Source of the DNA: Methylopumilus universalis | GTDB lineage: Bacteria; Pseudomonadota; Gammaproteobacteria; Burkholderiales; Methylophilaceae | NCBI RefSeq assembly: GCF_006363895.1 | Contig: NZ_CP040953.1 | Direction: 5' to 3' (one strand) | DNA length: 64,000 nt | Shown: piece after piece, positions 8,386 through 16,606 of the stretch | Numbering within the stretch: the first letter of the stretch is position 1 | Layout: each line of letters opens with the position of its first letter | Position numbers and translations under genes: made by a program | The notes under the pieces: generated by a model | Databases searched by the model: none | Told to the model about the DNA's origin: nothing | The model's input: only the letters and a program-made list of their open reading frames with translations

Positions 8386-8416
8386 ACCTCGATTTTTTGT
8401 TCTAACTTATCGAGGT
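8386..8416. repeat. Inverted repeat downstream of olsB
   Basis: ACCTCGAT at 8386-8393 and ATCGAGGT at 8409-8416 form an 8-bp perfect stem around a 15-base loop. No U-tract follows directly. It precedes a second hairpin by 14 bases. Confidence 0.6.
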
Positions 8417-8430
8417 CGATGAAACATCAC

Positions 8431-8453
8431 GAACAGTGGGTAACCACTTGTTC
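8431..8453 (+). terminator. Possible terminator after the plcP-olsB unit (GUAA tetraloop hairpin)
   Basis: GTGG-GTAA-CCAC gives a 4-bp core closed by a GNRA-type GTAA tetraloop. GAACA and TTGTTC extend the stem across a one-base bulge. A TTTTT tract begins about 7 bases after the stem, further than usual. It lies 86 bases past the olsB stop and 52 bases before the next start codon. Confidence 0.45.
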
Positions 8454-8492
8454 ATTACTTTTTAATCCTCAATCATTTAATTCAATCCTTTA

Positions 8493-8498
8493 TAATGC
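8493..8498 (+). promoter_or_regulatory. Consensus -10 element of the beta-barrel gene
   Basis: A perfect TATAAT ends 6 bases before the ATG at 8505. No ribosome-binding site lies between, so transcription should start at about the A of the ATG. I saw no Pho box at the matching position upstream. Confidence 0.6.
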
Positions 8499-8504
8499 GA
8501 AGCC

Positions 8505-9209
8505 ATGATAAATAATTTATTAAAAATACTTGTGATGTTTTTTGGTCTTGGTCTTCTAAATCACGCAGAAGCTGCGAGACCTATGCTCACAGACGATGCT
8601 CGTATTGTGGATCCTAAATCTTGTCAGTTAGAAAGTTGGGTGCGAGATTCAAAACATGTTACTGAATATTGGGCACTTCCTGCCTGCAATGTCGGAGAAA
8701 ATCTAGAAGTAACGATTGGGGGAAGTCTTGAAGGTCAGGGTGGTCACTCAAGTTTTGCGAATGAGCTCTATCAAATTAAATCTATTCTCCAACCTATTGC
8801 TCTTAATCAAACAGGTTTTTCAATTGTTCTAGGTAATGGAAGAGACCCCAAAAGGACCATGAATAAAGCCATACAGGATTGGTATCTTAATGTACCTATG
8901 AGCTATCCCTACAATGATCGCTTAGTCATCCACACCAACTTGGGCGTGACACACCTTACAGACGAACATAAAGAAAAAATGAATTGGGGATTGTCGAGTG
9001 AATACAATTACAACGAGCGTATTGATTTAATCAGTGAAGTGTTTAACCAATCTTCTAATAGCACTTTCTTTCAATTTGGATTGCGATATTGGTTAATTAA
9101 GAATCGAGCGCAGATTGATACCACATATATGAATAGCTTTAATCGTTTCGGAGAAGATCAATCTTTCTCTGTAGGCCTAAGGTTACTATCTCTCCCATTT
9201 CTACCATAA
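8505..9209 (+). CDS. Putative outer-membrane beta-barrel protein with signal peptide
   Basis: A 234-residue exported protein. The signal peptide is clear: hydrophobic residues about 5-18, then an AEA-A cleavage site near residue 23. The mature N-terminus RPMLTDDARIVDPKSCQLESW resembles the MetA-pathway / transporter-type outer-membrane barrels. The rest has alternating polar and hydrophobic residues and strand-like repeats. Two cysteines (SCQLES, PACNVG) could form a disulfide. A consensus -10 ends 6 bases before the start codon and no Shine-Dalgarno is seen. Its place between lipid-remodelling genes and a second GT4 hints at an envelope role. I cannot name a substrate. Confidence 0.75.
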   Translation: MINNLLKILVMFFGLGLLNHAEAARPMLTDDARIVDPKSCQLESWVRDSKHVTEYWALPACNVGENLEVTIGGSLEGQGGHSSFANELYQIKSILQPIALNQTGFSIVLGNGRDPKRTMNKAIQDWYLNVPMSYPYNDRLVIHTNLGVTHLTDEHKEKMNWGLSSEYNYNERIDLISEVFNQSSNSTFFQFGLRYWLIKNRAQIDTTYMNSFNRFGEDQSFSVGLRLLSLPFLP

Positions 9210-9237
9210 GAAACTAAGCAGAACATCTCTTCTTAGA

Positions 9238-10215
9238 TTAACTTAATAAATGACTGTGGAGAATTTGTACGCATTTGTTCCATGACCAATGCTGATTAAT
9301 ATTAGATGCAATTTTTTTTCGATTGAGCTTTAAACATTTACGAATATTGTCTTCTAAATTATTACCCAAGTAACCAGTCTTACCCTGCTCAACAATATCT
9401 TTAGGACCCGTCACGTTATATGCTGCAACGGGCAATCCATTCGCAAGCGCTTCAATCATGACAATACCAAATGTATCTGTTTTACTTGGAAAACAAAAAA
9501 CATCATGCGATTTGTAGGTGTCAGCCAATGCTGAACCAAATCGATATCCTAAAAAATTAACTTTAGGAAACTTTAATTTAAATTTATTGAGTAATGGTCC
9601 CTCACCCACAATGGTAATTTCAAACTTGTCCTGTAGCTCACATAACACTTGTAAATTTTTTTCTTTACTCACTCTTCCCACATAGATAATTTTAGGTATT
9701 TTTGACTTACGATAAGGTTTGTTACTTATTAAATTTTTTGATACACCTCTCGTCCATACAATTACATGGTTAAAGCCTTTTTTATTTAACTCTTCCTTGC
9801 ATGATTGAGACGGCACCAGAATCGCTTTACTATCATTATGAAAAACTTTTAAGTAGGTGTATGTAATAAAAAGTGGGATGTAAGCGAGTTTCCACAAGTA
9901 CTCCGGAAACTTCGTATGGTATCCCGTCGTATATGGAACCTTATTTAATTTGCAGTAAATCCTTGCAGCCAGCCCTATAGGACCTTCTGTTCCAATATGA
10001 ATATGGGTAGGATTTATTTCTTTGATTTTTTTATAGGCCTTAAGAGGCTCTCTACACAACTGCACTTCGGGATACATGGAAATACTTTTCCATCTAAATA
10101 ATCCTGGGTGAATCACGTAAGTTTTTTTGCATGAGTGCTTGAGGATATTTCTATAGGTGGTAGAAACACCATTCACTTGATCAAAGGAATCTGTTGCGAT
10201 GAGAATCTTGTGCAC
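9238..10215 (-). CDS. Second GT4 glycosyltransferase
   Basis: A 325-residue GT-B enzyme related to but shorter than the GT4 at 4.1-5.3 kb. It keeps FDQVNGVSTTYRN near residues 11-23, GRVSKEKN near 180 and an EX7E-like FGIVMIEALANG near residues 248-259. A role after the first GT4 (adding a second sugar to a glycolipid) or a separate acceptor both fit. The start is GTG, with no good Shine-Dalgarno and no ATG at an acceptable place. A -10-like AAGAAT stands 5 bases before the GTG, with a weak Pho-box-like sequence 10 bp further up. Convergent with the beta-barrel gene. Confidence 0.83.
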   Translation of the reverse strand: MHKILIATDSFDQVNGVSTTYRNILKHSCKKTYVIHPGLFRWKSISMYPEVQLCREPLKAYKKIKEINPTHIHIGTEGPIGLAARIYCKLNKVPYTTGYHTKFPEYLWKLAYIPLFITYTYLKVFHNDSKAILVPSQSCKEELNKKGFNHVIVWTRGVSKNLISNKPYRKSKIPKIIYVGRVSKEKNLQVLCELQDKFEITIVGEGPLLNKFKLKFPKVNFLGYRFGSALADTYKSHDVFCFPSKTDTFGIVMIEALANGLPVAAYNVTGPKDIVEQGKTGYLGNNLEDNIRKCLKLNRKKIASNINQHWSWNKCVQILHSHLLS

Positions 10216-10236
10216 AACAGATTCTTACAAACAAAT

Positions 10237-10254
10237 ATGACAATTTTTTTACAA
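10237..10254 (-). promoter_or_regulatory. Weak Pho-box-like sequence before the second GT4
   Basis: The minus strand reads TTGTAAA AAAA TTGTCAT. The second repeat is good; the first matches only 4 of 7 bases. A -10-like AAGAAT (10226-10221) is exactly 10 bp downstream, as at the stronger sites in this window. The position argues for it more than the sequence does. Confidence 0.4.
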
Positions 10255-10336
10255 AATGAGATATATATTTAATTAAATTTAATAATGAATAAAGATTGCT
10301 TTAAAATTCTATTTTAAACATTTAAATTCTTAAATT

Positions 10337-10705
10337 ATGAAAAGTCCTTACAAGGGTAAAACTGGTCTTAGACGTCTTATAAATGCTTTTGGTTATTCTA
10401 TTGCTGGAACCCTAGCCGCATTTAAGCACGAGGACGCCTTCAGGCAAGAAGTAGCGCTGGCTGTACTGCTTACTCCCGTTGCACTCTATTTTGGTGAAAC
10501 AGCCATTGATCAAGCATTAATGATAAGTAGCCTATTATTCATTATCATTGTTGAACTATTAAATTCGTCGATTGAAACAACCGTTGATCGTATTTCGGTC
10601 AAGCATCATAAACTTGCAAAGCGTGCCAAAGACATTGGTAGTGCGGCTGTTTTCTTTAGCTTGATTAATGCGTCTGTTATTTGGTTCTTGATACTCGTTA
10701 AATAG
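10337..10705 (+). CDS. dgkA: Diacylglycerol kinase (DagK)
   Basis: A small integral-membrane kinase of 122 residues, the usual DagK length. It has an amphipathic N-terminus (YKGKTGLRRLINAFGYSIAGTLAAFKHEDAFRQE), three hydrophobic segments and the signature VELLNSSIETTVDRIS near residues 75-90. It phosphorylates diacylglycerol to phosphatidic acid. In this setting it could recycle diacylglycerol released by the PlcP- and PAP2-type enzymes or by head-group transfer, competing with the glucosyltransferase. No Shine-Dalgarno is visible before the ATG and I found no Pho box upstream. Confidence 0.94.
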   Translation: MKSPYKGKTGLRRLINAFGYSIAGTLAAFKHEDAFRQEVALAVLLTPVALYFGETAIDQALMISSLLFIIIVELLNSSIETTVDRISVKHHKLAKRAKDIGSAAVFFSLINASVIWFLILVK

Positions 10706-10807
10706 TTTATTTTAGCGATATCTTATTTGATAGATTTAGCAAAAAACCTTACAAAAAAATTTTCTTAATCATAAGTTTAAAAGCTCGACGAGAAAATTAA
10801 AATAGTA

Positions 10808-12613
10808 TCAGTAAAATTTTTTCATGTTATTTAAAATGTAATTTTTTAACTCTATTACCACTTCACTCACAACCCCCTCCCATTGCCCAGGTTCTTTTTG
10901 AGTAAAAATCCTGACTGTTGGATACCACGGACTTGAGGTCCTATGATCTAAAAACCAGCGCCAACAAGTATCAAAACGATTTAATATCCAAGTTTCTTTA
11001 CCTAAGGATGCTGAAAGATGTGCTACAGCTGTATCCACAGTTATAATCAGGTCTAAATTTTCAATTAGGGCTGCAGTATCACTAAAATCTAACAACATGT
11101 CTGTGTAATCATGAATTTTTAGATGTGTATTTTCTTTATTAAAAACTCTAAGCTCTTTCTCTGCCCCATCACCCTTCTGCAAACTAAATATATCAATATC
11201 TTGAATAAATAATTCCTTTAGTAAATTAATATTAATATTCCTTTTTTTATTTACACCCCATGACCTAGGGTCGTTTTTACGAGTTCCGCCTTGCCAGACC
11301 ACTCCAATCCTTAATCTTTTCCTTGATCCTAATTTTTTTCCCCATCCAATAATTTTTTCAGGATCGGCATATAGATATTTTTTTGGTGCTGGAATATTTT
11401 TAATGTTAGTTTTAAGTGCTAAAGGAAGGCTCATAATTGGACAGTGAAAATCAAATCCTTCTTTAATATTTTCAACAAGCTCAAACTTACAATTAAGTGT
11501 CCGCACAACACATTCAAGTGGCTTAGGAACCTCAAGCCAAATTTTAGCTCCCATTGCTTCCAATATCGGAAGATACCTACAAAACTGTATAAAATCACCA
11601 AAGCCTTGCTCTGGATAAATATACACAATCTTGTTTTTAACTTCCTCTTCCCCAGTCCAATGAGGGCTCTTAATTTTTTTTAATTTTAATAAGTTGTACC
11701 GACATTCGTAGGCCTTCCATCCTTCTTCGTATCTTCCATTAGACAAATAAAATGTTGCTAGATTAAATTTAGCATCGATATAATCGGGTTTGATTTTAAG
11801 TGCTGAGATAAAGAACTCCTCTGACTGGCTTGTATTCCTATACATGAAAATACATGCTTTGTTATTATGAGCTTCAGCATAGTCTTTATCTATTTCAATC
11901 GCTCGATCAAAGCACTCCAAAGCCTCCGACCACCTATACTGATGTAAGAATACAATGCCCTTTGTATTAATTAGCTTTGCTTGGTCAAGAGCAGTTCCTA
12001 TAAACGCTCCTTGATTTATTAATTTAAGTGATTCTTCATATCTTCCTAATACAGTCAAAGAGTTTGCAAAATTTAAATAAATCTCTGGGACGTTTGAGTT
12101 TAAACTTAATGCGGAGGCGTATGAATAAATTGCATTTTCGTAAAGATGAAGTTCATCAAAAGAGATGGCTAAATTATAAAAAACCTCAAATGTTTTAAAC
12201 CCTTTTTCCAAGGCGCTCTCATAGTCATCTGCAGCCTTGTCATGAATACCTAATTTTCTATAAACATTACCCCTGTTGTTTAAACTTTCGACATCGTTAG
12301 GATTCATTGCTAACAATCTGCTATATAGTTCCAGAGCTTTTTTATAATCATTATTCTGATGAAAAATTAAGGCTGTATTAAAAAGAATGTCAACCTGACT
12401 AGGTTTGATTGTTAAGGATTTTTCCCAAAAATCTATTGCTTGTATCATATTGTCAGATAGATAATTCAAGTCACCTAAAGCATTTAAAATGTCTATGTTG
12501 TTAAAATCCCCTAAAAGTGAATGATTTAAAAGCTCAAAAGCCTCCTCAACTTTATTGTCGTGAAAGGCGAGCATGGCTTCTTCAATTATTTGTTCTGTTC
12601 TAATCCCGCTCAT
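10808..12613 (-). CDS. TPR protein with C-terminal glycosyltransferase-like domain
   Basis: A 601-residue protein. Residues about 5-300 are tandem 34-residue tetratricopeptide repeats; examples are SLTIKPSQVDILFNTALIFH and ALAMNPNDVESLNNRGNVYR-like units. The C-terminal third (from about residue 330: EQGFGDFIQFCRYLP, VVWQGG, DTAVAHLSASLGK near 545) resembles the GT-B C-domain of heptosyltransferase/O-GlcNAc-transferase-like proteins common in betaproteobacteria. The sugar and acceptor are unknown. It is notably AT-rich with many Lys, Asn and Ile codons, more so than its neighbours, which could reflect transfer or relaxed selection. A terminator separates it from the porin gene upstream. Confidence 0.8.
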   Translation of the reverse strand: MSGIRTEQIIEEAMLAFHDNKVEEAFELLNHSLLGDFNNIDILNALGDLNYLSDNMIQAIDFWEKSLTIKPSQVDILFNTALIFHQNNDYKKALELYSRLLAMNPNDVESLNNRGNVYRKLGIHDKAADDYESALEKGFKTFEVFYNLAISFDELHLYENAIYSYASALSLNSNVPEIYLNFANSLTVLGRYEESLKLINQGAFIGTALDQAKLINTKGIVFLHQYRWSEALECFDRAIEIDKDYAEAHNNKACIFMYRNTSQSEEFFISALKIKPDYIDAKFNLATFYLSNGRYEEGWKAYECRYNLLKLKKIKSPHWTGEEEVKNKIVYIYPEQGFGDFIQFCRYLPILEAMGAKIWLEVPKPLECVVRTLNCKFELVENIKEGFDFHCPIMSLPLALKTNIKNIPAPKKYLYADPEKIIGWGKKLGSRKRLRIGVVWQGGTRKNDPRSWGVNKKRNININLLKELFIQDIDIFSLQKGDGAEKELRVFNKENTHLKIHDYTDMLLDFSDTAALIENLDLIITVDTAVAHLSASLGKETWILNRFDTCWRWFLDHRTSSPWYPTVRIFTQKEPGQWEGVVSEVVIELKNYILNNMKKFY

Positions 12614-12644
12614 CTATATCGCTCACAAAATTAAGTTAAAAAAA

Positions 12645-12663
12645 AACCCGCAAGCTGCGGGTT
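12645..12663 (-). terminator. Rho-independent terminator of the porin gene
   Basis: AACCCGCA (12645-12652) pairs with TGCGGGTT (12656-12663) around a 3-base loop, giving a GC-rich 8-bp stem. On the minus strand a run of T follows immediately. It stands 20 bases past the porin stop codon. Confidence 0.88.
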
Positions 12664-12682
12664 TTATTTTAACACTATGAAA

Positions 12683-14173
12683 CTAGAACATAATTTGCGT
12701 GCGAACAAGCAGTGCATTCTCACTATCTATAGCTTTACCATTAATAGAAACGGCAGAAATCATGTTTTTAAAGTCTGTATACACATAATCAGCCATCACC
12801 CTAAAGTTTGGGTTTGCTACAAACTTAACTCCCACTGTATACGCATCAGCCTCGGCGTATCCGGCTGCTTTAGTGCTAATACCGTAAGCAACCGCGGTGG
12901 TTGAATCGTTATTGGCTGAAAGTGCAGAAATATTGAAGTCAGAGGCATCGAACTTGCTGTATCTTGCACCAATCTCCCAAGCACCGCCGGTAAACTTATC
13001 TGAATCAAAATCAACCTTTGGTTTTAATGCACCAAATGCGCCAGCCTTGTATCTATCAGCCCACTTCTCTCCGGTAAGCGTCCATAACGCCTGAACATAA
13101 TAGGTCTTAATATCAAGGTCGTAATTACTAACTGGTAATGAAGTTCCTCCGAAACTAAAATCTTGTGATGTGATACTGTATTGACCTTGGATCTTGAATG
13201 GTCCAGATGCAATCGCGCCTTCCACACCGTAACGAAGTCTTTCAATTGTTTTGGAGTTGGTTCCGTTTTGGCTTAATACTGGAGTTGTGTAAAATGAAGC
13301 GCCTCTAGCCTCGGTTGATCTATTTCCACCTAAGCCAGTTCCGATTGGAGAGTCACCGTATGCAAAAGCAACGCCTGCATGGTACACATCTTCCTTATTA
13401 CCTGCAGCCTCTGCAGCATTAAAACTAAGCCTTCCTATGACATCCTTACCATCCTGACGGTTATCCGCCTCAGAGCCAACTGCATTCGCAGCAGGGAGAC
13501 CGTTTGATACTGCAAGAGCGTACGTCATACCTTTTGTAGGCTCGCCAAAGACTTGTGCGCCTATCTCTTTAGCGGGGATATAAGAGTCTACAAAGCTTCT
13601 CTCAACGAAGTCAATGTTATTAGAGCTCGTTAACTGCTCCAAGCTATATGGCATCTTAAACTGTCCGATACGGAACTTCGCCTTCTCAAACCAGCTCACG
13701 TCCATGAAGGCAACGTCGAGAACGTTAACAGCGCCTACGGTATTAAACACAATTTCGCCACTATAGTTCTTAGCGAACTTGTACTTAACACCTAGACGTG
13801 CACGTCTGATGTCGAAAGTGTCAGCGGCAGTTGCTGAAGGAGAGGAGGTTACAGTTGTGCCAGCAGCAACATCGGATCCAAAATTGTCTTCATAGGCTCT
13901 AGCATCAAAATGGATACGGCCTGTTAATGAGATGCTATTGTTGCCATTTGGGCTCTCGATAGTAAAATTATTATCTTTTTCTTTTAAAATTGGTGTTACA
14001 TTTGTCTTTGAAGTATGGCCCTTAGTAATTAAACGGCCTTCTTCTTCTGTTAAAACACCCTTCATCACTAAAGCATCAACGATATCTGTAGCGCTGTCTG
14101 CTAAGGCAACTTGACCTGCCATAAGCAAAACCGCGCCTGATACAGCGACTGCTAATTTTTTATTGAAGTTCAT
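12683..14173 (-). CDS. Phosphate/polyphosphate-selective porin (OprP/OprO family)
   Basis: A 496-residue outer-membrane porin with a signal peptide cleaved near ALA-D (residue 25). An N-terminal segment rich in charged residues comes before the barrel, which begins near SLTGRIHFDARAY (about residue 80). FDIRRARLGVKYKFAKNYSGEIVFN and RIGQFKMPYSLEQLTSSN are hallmark stretches of the OprP/OprO family. The barrel ends with a terminal phenylalanine (RTQIMF), required for outer-membrane assembly. A GGGAG Shine-Dalgarno precedes the ATG. A strong Pho box 96 bases upstream supports phosphate or polyphosphate uptake. Phosphate versus polyphosphate selectivity cannot be told from this reading. Confidence 0.92.
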   Translation of the reverse strand: MNFNKKLAVAVSGAVLLMAGQVALADSATDIVDALVMKGVLTEEEGRLITKGHTSKTNVTPILKEKDNNFTIESPNGNNSISLTGRIHFDARAYEDNFGSDVAAGTTVTSSPSATAADTFDIRRARLGVKYKFAKNYSGEIVFNTVGAVNVLDVAFMDVSWFEKAKFRIGQFKMPYSLEQLTSSNNIDFVERSFVDSYIPAKEIGAQVFGEPTKGMTYALAVSNGLPAANAVGSEADNRQDGKDVIGRLSFNAAEAAGNKEDVYHAGVAFAYGDSPIGTGLGGNRSTEARGASFYTTPVLSQNGTNSKTIERLRYGVEGAIASGPFKIQGQYSITSQDFSFGGTSLPVSNYDLDIKTYYVQALWTLTGEKWADRYKAGAFGALKPKVDFDSDKFTGGAWEIGARYSKFDASDFNISALSANNDSTTAVAYGISTKAAGYAEADAYTVGVKFVANPNFRVMADYVYTDFKNMISAVSINGKAIDSENALLVRTQIMF

Positions 14174-14268
14174 TTATTGCTCCCTTGAGTTTTACTTTTA
14201 AGTTTATTAAATTCGAATTTAGTCAAACTTTAAAGCTTTTTGACATGATTGAATTCTACGGAGGGAAT

Positions 14269-14286
14269 ATGACGCTTATGTGACAA
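14269..14286 (-). promoter_or_regulatory. Pho box and promoter of the porin gene
   Basis: The minus strand reads TTGTCAC ATAA GCGTCAT. The -10 TAGAAT (14258-14253, 5 of 6 consensus bases) begins exactly 10 bp after the box. The transcript would have a leader of about 70 bases with a GGGAG ribosome-binding site. Confidence 0.83.
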
Positions 14287-14428
14287 ACAAATATTACATG
14301 TAGTTTTTTTGAATATATTTTTGATTTGTTGTAAAAAAACAACAAAAATTCCAACTAAAGCCTACTAAGCCCCTATTTGAAGAGGCTTTCATAAATTATT
14401 TTAAATAAAAAACATTATTTAGCAATAC

Positions 14429-15067
14429 CTATATATAAGTATGATTGTGATCAAACTCAACTTCACCCGATGCAAGGTTATATACAGCACCGATCAAACC
14501 AATTTCTTTTTTTTCAATCATCTCAATTAAAAGTGGGCTTCTCTTTAAGATACGCTCCATTTGAATCTCGACATTGTGAAAGCAAACTTTACCCACAAAT
14601 AAATCGTTAGTCGAATTGCGGTGCTCTGTAAAGGTTTTTTCTAAGCTCACAGCGGGATCAATGAGTTCAATGATCTCTCCGATGTTGCCTCCCTTGTAAT
14701 GATCGCATGCCGCTTTGATCGCGCCACAGTTTGAATGCCCCATCACGATAACTAATTTAGAGCCTAAATATTTACAAGAAAGTTCTAAGCTACCAATCGC
14801 TTTGTTAGATGCAATGTTACCCGCTAGACGCACGCTAAAAATATCACCTAAGTTCTGATCGAAAATAAGTTCGACCGTTGTACGCGAGTCACTGCAACTT
14901 AGGACAGATGCGAAGGGATGTTGCTTGTCAACACTCTCATCTCGAACACGAAGCATGTCATGCTCTCGGAGTACATTATTTTTAAAACGCTGATTACCCT
15001 CGATTAAAATATCGAGCGCTTGTCTCGGTGTTAATTTATCTCGATCAATGTCAGGATGACGATACAT
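14429..15067 (-). CDS. Beta-class carbonic anhydrase
   Basis: A 212-residue beta carbonic anhydrase interconverting CO2 and bicarbonate. The zinc ligands C58 with the D60-R62 dyad (CSDSRTT) and H111-x2-C114 (HSNCGA) are all in place. The gene starts 11 bp downstream of lysS and has no promoter I can see, so it is probably co-transcribed with prfB and lysS. It would supply bicarbonate to carboxylases such as carbamoyl-phosphate synthetase. The 255-bp gap after it, before the porin start, holds the porin leader and promoter, a short hairpin and AT-rich sequence. Confidence 0.94.
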   Translation of the reverse strand: MYRHPDIDRDKLTPRQALDILIEGNQRFKNNVLREHDMLRVRDESVDKQHPFASVLSCSDSRTTVELIFDQNLGDIFSVRLAGNIASNKAIGSLELSCKYLGSKLVIVMGHSNCGAIKAACDHYKGGNIGEIIELIDPAVSLEKTFTEHRNSTNDLFVGKVCFHNVEIQMERILKRSPLLIEMIEKKEIGLIGAVYNLASGEVEFDHNHTYI

Positions 15068-15078
15068 ATCAATCTCTT

Positions 15079-16602
15079 TTATTGATTTACTTCAGCACGC
15101 ATGTGCGGGAATAAAATCACATCACGAATTGAAGGACTATTTGTGAGAAGCATCACAAGACGATCAATACCAATGCCACATCCACCCGTTGGTGGCATGC
15201 CGTATTCAAGTGCGCGAATAAAATCTGCGTCATAGAACATCGCTTCATGGTCACCTGCTTCTTTTGCTTTGGCCTGATGATGGAAACGTTGCGCTTGATC
15301 TTCTGCATCATTCAATTCAGAAAATCCATTTGCAATTTCACGTCCCGCAATAAAAAGTTCGAAGCGTTCTGTGATGTCTTTATTTTTATCCGATGCACGC
15401 GCGAGTGGTGAAACCTCAACTGGATAATCAATAATATAAGTTGGATTCCAAAGTTGTGCTTCTGCTGTTCCTTCGAAAAGAGCTAACTGCAATGCGCCGA
15501 GACCTGCATGATCGAAAGCTTTGTGATCATATTTTAAAAGTTCTTCACGTAAAAATTTTTCATCGTTGAGTTGCGTGTCGGTATATTGCGGTGCGTATTT
15601 TTTTATAGCGCCGACAATCGTGAGTCGTTCAAACGGATCGGTGAAATTAATTTCACGGCCCTGATATTCGATTGTCGTTTTTCCTAATGCAATCATCGCT
15701 GCATCGCGAATACAATCTTCAGTGAATTGCATGAGCCAATGGTAATCGGTATACGCTGCATAAAATTCCATCATGGTGAATTCAGGATTATGTCTCACAC
15801 TCAATCCTTCGTTTCTAAAGTTACGATTAATTTCAAATACGCGATCAAATCCACCCACCACTAATCTTTTTAAATAAAGTTCGGGTGCGATCCGCATATA
15901 CATTTGCATATCGAGTGCGTTGTGATGTGTGATAAAAGGTTTCGCTGCAGCACCACCTGGAATAGGATGAAGCATCGGCGTCTCAACCTCATTGAAACAA
16001 TGTTTCACCATGAACGCACGAATGCCACTCATAATTTTTGATCGAGTTAAGAATGTTTGTTTTGTTTCATCACTCATGATGAGATCAACATAACGTTGGC
16101 GATACTTCACTTCTTGATCGGAGAGTCCATGAAATTTTTCAGGGAGTGGTCGAATCGATTTTGTGAGGAGTCTTAAATGACTTACACGAATAGAAAGCTC
16201 ACCTGTCTTAGTTTTAAATAAAACACCAGTCGCACCTAAGATGTCACCTAAGTCCCAGTGCTTAAAATTTTCGTAAATAGTTTCGGCATTATCACTTTTA
16301 ATATTTTCTTTTGAGATAAAAAGTTGAATACGTCCTGATCCATCTTGGAGAGTTGCGAAGCTGGCTTTCCCCATGACGCGCTTTAGCATCATGCGTCCAG
16401 CGACAATCACTTCAACAGCTTTAGGTTCGAGCGTATCATTTTCTAACGCACCAAATTCTTCGTGAATTGTTTTTGCAAAATGTTGCGGCTTAAAGTCATT
16501 CGGAAATGCAACGCCCGCTTCTCTTATTTTTTTTAATTTTTCACGACGCTCTAATATGACGTGATTTTCATTTTGCTCTATCGGTTGGTTTTCTTCTGAC
16601 AA
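15079..16602 (-). CDS. lysS: Lysyl-tRNA synthetase, class II
   Basis: Charges tRNA-Lys. The 507-residue length fits the family. The N-terminal OB-fold (VIVAGRMMLKRVMGKASFATLQDGSGRIQLF, residues about 66-96) binds the anticodon. Class II motif 2 is seen in FRNEGLSVRHNPEFTMMEFY near 262-281. Motif 3 is GCGIGIDRLVMLLTNSPSIRDVILFP near the C-terminus. It follows prfB by 4 bp, the prfB-lysS arrangement common in proteobacteria. Confidence 0.97.
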   Translation of the reverse strand: MSEENQPIEQNENHVILERREKLKKIREAGVAFPNDFKPQHFAKTIHEEFGALENDTLEPKAVEVIVAGRMMLKRVMGKASFATLQDGSGRIQLFISKENIKSDNAETIYENFKHWDLGDILGATGVLFKTKTGELSIRVSHLRLLTKSIRPLPEKFHGLSDQEVKYRQRYVDLIMSDETKQTFLTRSKIMSGIRAFMVKHCFNEVETPMLHPIPGGAAAKPFITHHNALDMQMYMRIAPELYLKRLVVGGFDRVFEINRNFRNEGLSVRHNPEFTMMEFYAAYTDYHWLMQFTEDCIRDAAMIALGKTTIEYQGREINFTDPFERLTIVGAIKKYAPQYTDTQLNDEKFLREELLKYDHKAFDHAGLGALQLALFEGTAEAQLWNPTYIIDYPVEVSPLARASDKNKDITERFELFIAGREIANGFSELNDAEDQAQRFHHQAKAKEAGDHEAMFYDADFIRALEYGMPPTGGCGIGIDRLVMLLTNSPSIRDVILFPHMRAEVNQ

Positions 16603-16606
16603 CTTT

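Noticed and set aside
14355..14393. AAAGCCT ... AGGCTTT inverted repeat as terminator of the carbonic anhydrase gene
   Set aside because: The repeat lies upstream of the porin side relative to that gene's stop, has a long 20-base loop and no T run directly after it; position and form do not support a terminator call.
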